Part shown: positions 49,771-53,591 of the stretch, in pieces
Layout of the letters: the number at the start of each line of letters is the position of its first letter
How positions within the stretch are numbered: position 1 is the stretch's first letter
NCBI GenBank assembly: GCA_023384415.1
Contig: JAHDWJ010000020.1
Coordinates: 1-53,591, forward strand
Length of the DNA stretch: 53,591 nt
DNA from: Anaerolineae bacterium
GTDB taxonomy: Bacteria; Chloroflexota; Anaerolineae; Promineifilales; Promineifilaceae
Reading direction: 5' to 3'
The notes under the pieces: generated by a model
What the model was told of the DNA's origin: nothing
The model's database searches: none
The model's input: only the letters and a program-made list of their open reading frames with translations
Translations under genes and position numbers: made by a program

Positions 49771-51423
49771 ATGCAACAGTGTCTTACCTGCGGCCGCGCC
49801 GTTCAACCTCACTTATTCACCTGCCCCTGGTGTGGCTCCCTCCATCCAGCCCGGCAATCCCAGGACAATCCTCACGGTTTCCTCAACTCAACCCGCCTCT
49901 CCTTGCGGACCCTGGCCCAGCATAATATCCCGGTTAGAGAAACAACCTACCTGGCCCTTGGGGGAGGGATGGGCAGCTTTGTCTGGGTAGATTATCTGCG
50001 TGTTGGCGGGGTAGCTTCGGGGCAGATCGCCGTCATCGGCCAACAAACCACCCCGTATACCCGCTTCCGGCAGCTTTGTGCCCATTCACAAATAGATGAT
50101 CAAGAGCGCATTCGCAGCGATTCTGGGGCCAGACCGGATAATTTATGGGGTTGGCCCGGTTATGGGGTGCAGGAGATAGCCTCGCTGCTGCGGCAAGGAC
50201 AGATAAGGCCGGCCGCCCGCATCGCCTGGCAAATTTTAGCCGAACCAACCCTGGCCGATGTGTATACCCCTCGTGCCGCCCTGGTGTTTGCCAGCCTGGA
50301 ACGGGAAATGAAGCGGATTGGCTGGTCACGTATGATGCGCCAGGGCACGATTATTGGGATACGGCAGACGGATGATGGCCGATTCGCGGCCGCATACCGA
50401 CGAGACATTCCTGGCCGTCCCCCCGCTATAATGGTCATCGCAGCCCCCTACATCCACCTGGCCCTGGGGTATCCCGGCATCCACCTGGCTCCAGAAACTC
50501 AGGCGTACCGGCAGGCTAGCGGGAACACCCGTCTGGTGGTGCAGGCGTATGAACCCCATGAGCATATTTACCAGCAGTTAGCGCAGCATGGGGGGAGCTT
50601 GATTTTACGCGGCCGGGGCATCGTCTCCTCGCGTATCTTACAAAAAGTAGATGAAATTCGCCGTGCCACCGGCCACAATATCCGGGTTACTCATCTGCTT
50701 CGCTCTCCTTTGACCCAGGGTACAACTTATGGTTCGGCCCGCCGCCAGGCCCGTTACCATACCCAATGGCAGCCGTTTAACTGGCCCAAAGCGGCCTTTG
50801 GCGGGGATTTGCGGGTTATTTTGGCCCAGGCATCTCCCCAAGAGCGGCCGCACCTGTTGGCAACCTGGGGTGGGGTAACAACCAGCAATCGGTCAGATTG
50901 GCAAGAGGTGTTGGCGCGGGGAGAGCGTGAGGGGTGGTATCAATGCTGCTTTGGCGAAGTGGAAAAAATCAGTGGCAGTGGGCGCGGCCGCGTCATCGTC
51001 CACCTGTGCCCTCAAAAAGATTCCCCTTCTGCCACCCATTTAGTCGCTAATTTCGTCATTGATTGCACCGGTCTGAACACCGCCCTGCACCTGCATCCCG
51101 TTCTAAACGATTTGTGTGAGCAGTACCAGCTTCCCCTCAACCCATCCGGCCAACTGGCTGTTACCGAGGATTTTGAGCTAAAACGGTTACGCAACGGGGA
51201 AGGGCAGGCGTTTATGGCTGGGGTGATGAGTTTTGGCAACAGCTTCGCCCCGGTAGACAGCTTTACCGGGCTGCAATATGCCGCCCAACGTTCCATAGAT
51301 GCCTTACTCCGGGAAAATGCCCCCGGCCTGCATCGGCTCAACGGCCTGTACTCTCTGCGCCAATGGGTTCGCTGGCTGCGTGGAGCAGCGCCAGTGGCAG
51401 CAGACACCAATCGTAAATCGTAA
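49771..51423 (+). CDS. Zinc-ribbon / flavoprotein-like protein of unknown function
   Basis: The product is 550 aa. The N-terminal zinc ribbon has CLTCGRAVQPHLFTCPWCG (residues 4-22, two CxxC pairs). Then comes a Rossmann-like nucleotide-binding start LALGGGMGSFVWVDYLRVGG (about 60-80). A C-terminal section DCTGLNTALH...GQAFMAGVMSFGNSFAPVDS (about 430-510) looks like the FAD-closing part of dinucleotide-binding oxidoreductases. I do not know a named family with this combination. An oxidoreductase role is inferred. It starts 4 bp after the vapC remnant, with no clear RBS. The next gene, a membrane protein, starts 5 bp after its stop. The two form a likely operon. Confidence 0.65.
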   Translation: MQQCLTCGRAVQPHLFTCPWCGSLHPARQSQDNPHGFLNSTRLSLRTLAQHNIPVRETTYLALGGGMGSFVWVDYLRVGGVASGQIAVIGQQTTPYTRFRQLCAHSQIDDQERIRSDSGARPDNLWGWPGYGVQEIASLLRQGQIRPAARIAWQILAEPTLADVYTPRAALVFASLEREMKRIGWSRMMRQGTIIGIRQTDDGRFAAAYRRDIPGRPPAIMVIAAPYIHLALGYPGIHLAPETQAYRQASGNTRLVVQAYEPHEHIYQQLAQHGGSLILRGRGIVSSRILQKVDEIRRATGHNIRVTHLLRSPLTQGTTYGSARRQARYHTQWQPFNWPKAAFGGDLRVILAQASPQERPHLLATWGGVTTSNRSDWQEVLARGEREGWYQCCFGEVEKISGSGRGRVIVHLCPQKDSPSATHLVANFVIDCTGLNTALHLHPVLNDLCEQYQLPLNPSGQLAVTEDFELKRLRNGEGQAFMAGVMSFGNSFAPVDSFTGLQYAAQRSIDALLRENAPGLHRLNGLYSLRQWVRWLRGAAPVAADTNRKS

Positions 51424-51428
51424 ATCCC

Positions 51429-51863
51429 ATGACACCCACTTTACGCGGCCGCGTCGAAACCCGCCTCTTCCTGCTCACTTTCCTGGGGCTGCCCATCACC
51501 GCCATATTTGCCTGGCTGTATCAGGACAGACAGACCCCTTTCGTTTTATTGGGCTACGTCCTGCTTTTTGGGCTGGCCTGGGATGGGGTGTATTACGGGT
51601 TACAAACGCTACGTTGGAATCGGGATTGGCCGCCGCTGTTTATGGTGGTGGCCGGTGTCTGGGAAGCAATGTTTTTGTGGGGATTGATCAGCCTGAGCCG
51701 GGAAGCGGGGTTAACCCTACCTGGTGTGGCCCCAGGATTAACCTTTTTCCAGTTTGCGGCCCATTACACCGTCGTGTTTTGGAGTACCTTCGCGGCCGCG
51801 TTCAGCCTGCTGCCTATCCTCTTCCCTCGCTGGCGTTACCGGGGCGGAGAGTGGTCAGACTAA
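51429..51863 (+). CDS. Small integral membrane protein, partner of the flavoprotein
   Basis: The product is 144 aa with four predicted membrane helices (about 12-30, 38-57, 68-88 and 103-132). There are no known motifs and I do not recognise the family. It is 5 bp after the upstream stop, so translational coupling is likely. GCGGCCGC is seen at 51444 and 51791. Confidence 0.65.
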   Translation: MTPTLRGRVETRLFLLTFLGLPITAIFAWLYQDRQTPFVLLGYVLLFGLAWDGVYYGLQTLRWNRDWPPLFMVVAGVWEAMFLWGLISLSREAGLTLPGVAPGLTFFQFAAHYTVVFWSTFAAAFSLLPILFPRWRYRGGEWSD

Positions 51864-51894
51864 AAAACGCCAGACTCCAGTCATTAATTTAACC

Positions 51895-52008
51895 CTACAT
51901 GGTGCGGCCGCGGCGTTCTCCGGCAATTGCTGAACCTGCCGAAACATGGTGGCCGGTGCGGCCGCGCTCGGTGAGGGTGGTGGGTGGGCTGGTGCGGCCG
52001 CGTTCCAT
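51895..52008 (-). CDS. 37-residue RGRT-repeat small protein
   Basis: On the minus strand an ATG at 52008 opens a 37-codon frame ending at TAG 51895-51897. GGAG lies 7 nt before the ATG. A promoter, TTGCCT-N17-TATTAT, lies 23-51 bp upstream of the ATG. The peptide has three copies of RGRT (ERGRT, ERGRT, RRGRT), each encoded by CGCGGCCGCACC, separated by 11-17 residues (SPPTTLT; GHHVSAGSAIAG). It has no hydrophobic segment. It is too short for most gene finders. Three motifs in one frame, with full expression signals, speak for a real small gene. It might instead be a motif cluster that is translated by chance. Function unknown. Confidence 0.5.
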   Translation of the reverse strand: MERGRTSPPTTLTERGRTGHHVSAGSAIAGERRGRTM

Positions 52009-52030
52009 GACTTGCTCCTGGTTAGCTATC

Positions 52031-52059
52031 ATAATAAATATGGGGCAGCAGTGAGGCAA
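52031..52059 (-). promoter_or_regulatory. Promoter of the RGRT small gene
   Basis: Minus strand: TTGCCT (52054-52059), 17-bp spacer, TATTAT (52031-52036), then GGAG and ATG. The leader is about 18 nt. Confidence 0.55.
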
Positions 52060-52271
52060 GTTGGAAGGGTAGGGTGATGATGCAAGGGTGATTTAAGGAA
52101 TGAACAGTAGTGTAATGACGATTAGCGGGTGTGTCAATGATTGGTTTTAATATGAAATTGCAACGTGTGGTTGATCGGGTGGGAACAGGGATGAGCAGGA
52201 TTGACGGATTGATTGTTGGCGGCCAAAAAACATGGTGTGAAACCTTTTGGTAGATTCAAACCAGGCAAATT
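52060..52271. other. Rest of the gap; dispersed repeat, no gene
   Basis: The string GATGAGCAGGATTGACGG at about 52181-52198 relates to GATCAGCAAGATTTACGG upstream of tadA (14047-14064), so both belong to a dispersed intergenic family. No gene is seen. Confidence 0.4.
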
Positions 52272-53450
52272 TCACTCCTCAATTTCTGGGGGAGCAGGCA
52301 AAATAGTCACGGTAATCGCCGCCTGGGCCAGATCATTAGGGCGGGGGCCAGCAATGGTTATAACCGCCTGGGCCGGGCCAGTATAGGTGGTGGGGATGTT
52401 CAGGCTGGCTTCCCAATAGCCAAAGGTGTTGACCGTGCCGCTGCTCTGAGCCAGATTAACCCCATCTTCGCGCAGCAAGGTGACGATAACCTGGCTGTCA
52501 GCAGCATTGTAGGCCATACCCCAGAAAGTGACGGTGGAACCACCCGTTAAATCAGTTTGGTGAGGGGGGCCAAACAGATAGACGGCATACGCCCCTTCTT
52601 CGTCAGGCTTTTGTAATTGGATGGGGATTTGAGCCTCGCGCCAATTATCGGCGCCGGGGGCCCCAAAGCGAGCGATGGCACAGCCTGGCCCACTCAGGTT
52701 GTTGGGAATGTACAGATACCCCTGCCAATAACTGCTGCTGGAGACGCGGAAGCTGGTCGCGGCCGCTTCGGTCTGGCAGTTGTCTACATACAGGGCAATA
52801 AAAATAGTGCCCGTCGGCTGGCCTGCATAACCGTCAAAAAACAGGTAATACCCCCCCACCCCTTTGCTGTGCATCACCGGGCGATACAATTCCAGGTAAC
52901 GAGGGTTGGCGGCCGCGTTCGCCCCCAGCGTTACCCCCACTGCATCCTGTTGCAATACATTGCCCGCCACATCCTGCACCTGGGCCTGAATCTGGGCCGC
53001 TCCCGTGATGGTGATGGGCACGGTCATATCCACCTGCCACAGATTACTTTCTACCGGGGCGGTTGTCTGGGTGAGCAGATAGCCGTTGATGGCGACAAGC
53101 TGTATGACCAATCTCTGCCCGTCCGCCACCCGCCCGCGGCCGCTCACATTGACCACACTGCCGGTCAGAAGGTAGCTGCTGTCTGAGGGAGAGGTGATAT
53201 TGATCGCGGCCGCGGCCGGCTCTGGGGTAGGGGCAACAAAAACAGGGGTAGCTATCTCCGCCGGGGTAAAGGTAGGCGGGGGACTCATCGTATCCATCGG
53301 CGGTGGCTCGATCTCAGCCACGACCATAGTGGGGGGGGGCAAAAAAACCGTCGGAATCGCCGTTGGCAGCGACTCTGGAGCCGTCTGCCCACAGGCCAAC
53401 ATCCCCACCCCTAGCAATAACACCCCGAAAATGCTTTTTAGAACTTTCAT
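52272..53450 (-). CDS. Ig-domain lipoprotein
   Basis: The product is 392 aa. Lipobox GVGMLAC with Cys20 is followed by a Pro/Thr-rich linker to about residue 82. Then come two or three Ig-like domains. The first is close to the Gmad2 type (ITSPSDSSYLLTGSVVNVSG, LWQVDMTVP). The last has SGTVNTFGYWEASLNIP. Two cysteines in the middle (VDNCQTEAA; GPGCAIARF) could pair. It is anchored on the outer side of the membrane. No catalytic site is seen; likely a structural or binding protein. GCGGCCGC is present at 52758, 52910, 53136 and 53206, and codes Ala runs in the linker. Confidence 0.85.
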   Translation of the reverse strand: MKVLKSIFGVLLLGVGMLACGQTAPESLPTAIPTVFLPPPTMVVAEIEPPPMDTMSPPPTFTPAEIATPVFVAPTPEPAAAAINITSPSDSSYLLTGSVVNVSGRGRVADGQRLVIQLVAINGYLLTQTTAPVESNLWQVDMTVPITITGAAQIQAQVQDVAGNVLQQDAVGVTLGANAAANPRYLELYRPVMHSKGVGGYYLFFDGYAGQPTGTIFIALYVDNCQTEAAATSFRVSSSSYWQGYLYIPNNLSGPGCAIARFGAPGADNWREAQIPIQLQKPDEEGAYAVYLFGPPHQTDLTGGSTVTFWGMAYNAADSQVIVTLLREDGVNLAQSSGTVNTFGYWEASLNIPTTYTGPAQAVITIAGPRPNDLAQAAITVTILPAPPEIEE

Positions 53451-53591
53451 AGACCATGCCCTTATTACTCTGTAATATAAGTAATCTAAATATTCTTCGA
53501 TTCCAAAGTAGCTAATTCGGCAAACTTGGAATTTGCGTCATTAACAACTGTATAACGAGAATTTAGCTTTTGGCGACAAACGGCTATGGAG

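Larger units (their letters stand above)
3384..53213. repeat. Highly iterated palindrome GCGGCCGC across the window
   Basis: The 8-bp palindrome GCGGCCGC, frequently extended to CGCGGCCGCG, occurs about 90 times by eye from 3384 to 53213. Examples lie at 3384, 4838, 10773, 12068, 14255, 16082, 20477, 27881, 31271, 38480, 44341, 49280, 51903 and 53206. Random sequence of this base composition would be expected to hold only a few. It lies in every reading frame (Ala-Ala-Ala, Gly-Arg or Arg-Pro) and also between genes (12519, 12595, 32261, 39901). Codon bias alone therefore does not explain it. It is absent from 1-3383, 14619-16081 and 34059-36680. Known parallel: HIP1 (GCGATCGC) of cyanobacteria. 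The function is unknown. Confidence 0.95.

Overview
The window reads as chromosomal DNA of a filamentous or multicellular-type Chloroflexota (Anaerolineae/Caldilineae/Ardenticatenia grade). This assignment is inferred, not proven. The support is lipoproteins with Pro/Thr-rich linkers after the lipobox, a DUF5678 protein, TolB-like propeller proteins, a giant secreted beta-helix protein, a Flp-type pilin, a YacL-like PIN/TRAM protein next to cysS, and a high load of decaying toxin-antitoxin and MITE-like remnants. The most striking global signal is the octamer GCGGCCGC (often CGCGGCCGCG). I counted about 90 copies by eye, in all reading frames and between genes, from 3384 to 53213. It behaves like the cyanobacterial HIP1 palindrome but with a different sequence.

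Layout. 1-2610: two paralogous secreted propeller proteins, a decayed gene with a CTGT microsatellite, and a MITE with perfect terminal repeats and a 9-bp target duplication; this stretch has no GCGGCCGC. 2641-10434 (minus): a secreted protein of a Chloroflexota-type family, a DUF5678 protein and a 2028-aa alpha-2-macroglobulin lipoprotein whose thioester motif is lost. 10738-14842: MFS transporter, lone HicB-like antitoxin, MscS channel, tadA, tRNA-Ser(CGA). 15182-28915: a Flp-like pilin with an extra beta-rich domain, then a 4328-aa secreted protein with eight beta-helix modules and eleven NEW3/DUF11-like sandwiches.

29083-37625 (minus) is one tightly packed run: DUF1116 (AllG-like) protein, cyclase-family hydrolase, four-helix-bundle insertion, double cyclase with a dead N-terminal half, alpha/beta hydrolase, HEPN and MNT toxin-antitoxin pair, and a molybdenum hydroxylase large subunit (CoxL-like, form II). 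It looks like a catabolic operon for a cyclic amide or N-heterocycle; the substrate is unknown. 37693-39821: a decayed cassette with an in-frame amber codon and a truncated C39 peptidase, then a PA14/PA14/golvesin secreted protein ending in a terminator built from the GCGGCCGC palindrome. 40041-40340: three 100-bp tandem hairpin repeats.

40466-44767: a b-cytochrome-like membrane protein, ccmB, ccmC, ccmD, ccdA and a TlpA-type thioredoxin, that is, cytochrome c maturation without ccmA, ccmE or ccmF in view. 45148-49358: YacL-like PIN/TRAM protein, cysS, a frameshifted gene and an rlmB-type methyltransferase, close to the Firmicutes yacL-cysS-rlmB order. 49522-53450: vapC remnant, zinc-ribbon flavoprotein with a membrane partner, a 37-residue RGRT-repeat small gene with full promoter and ribosome binding site (RBS), and an Ig-domain lipoprotein.

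All functions are from motif reading only; no database search was run.
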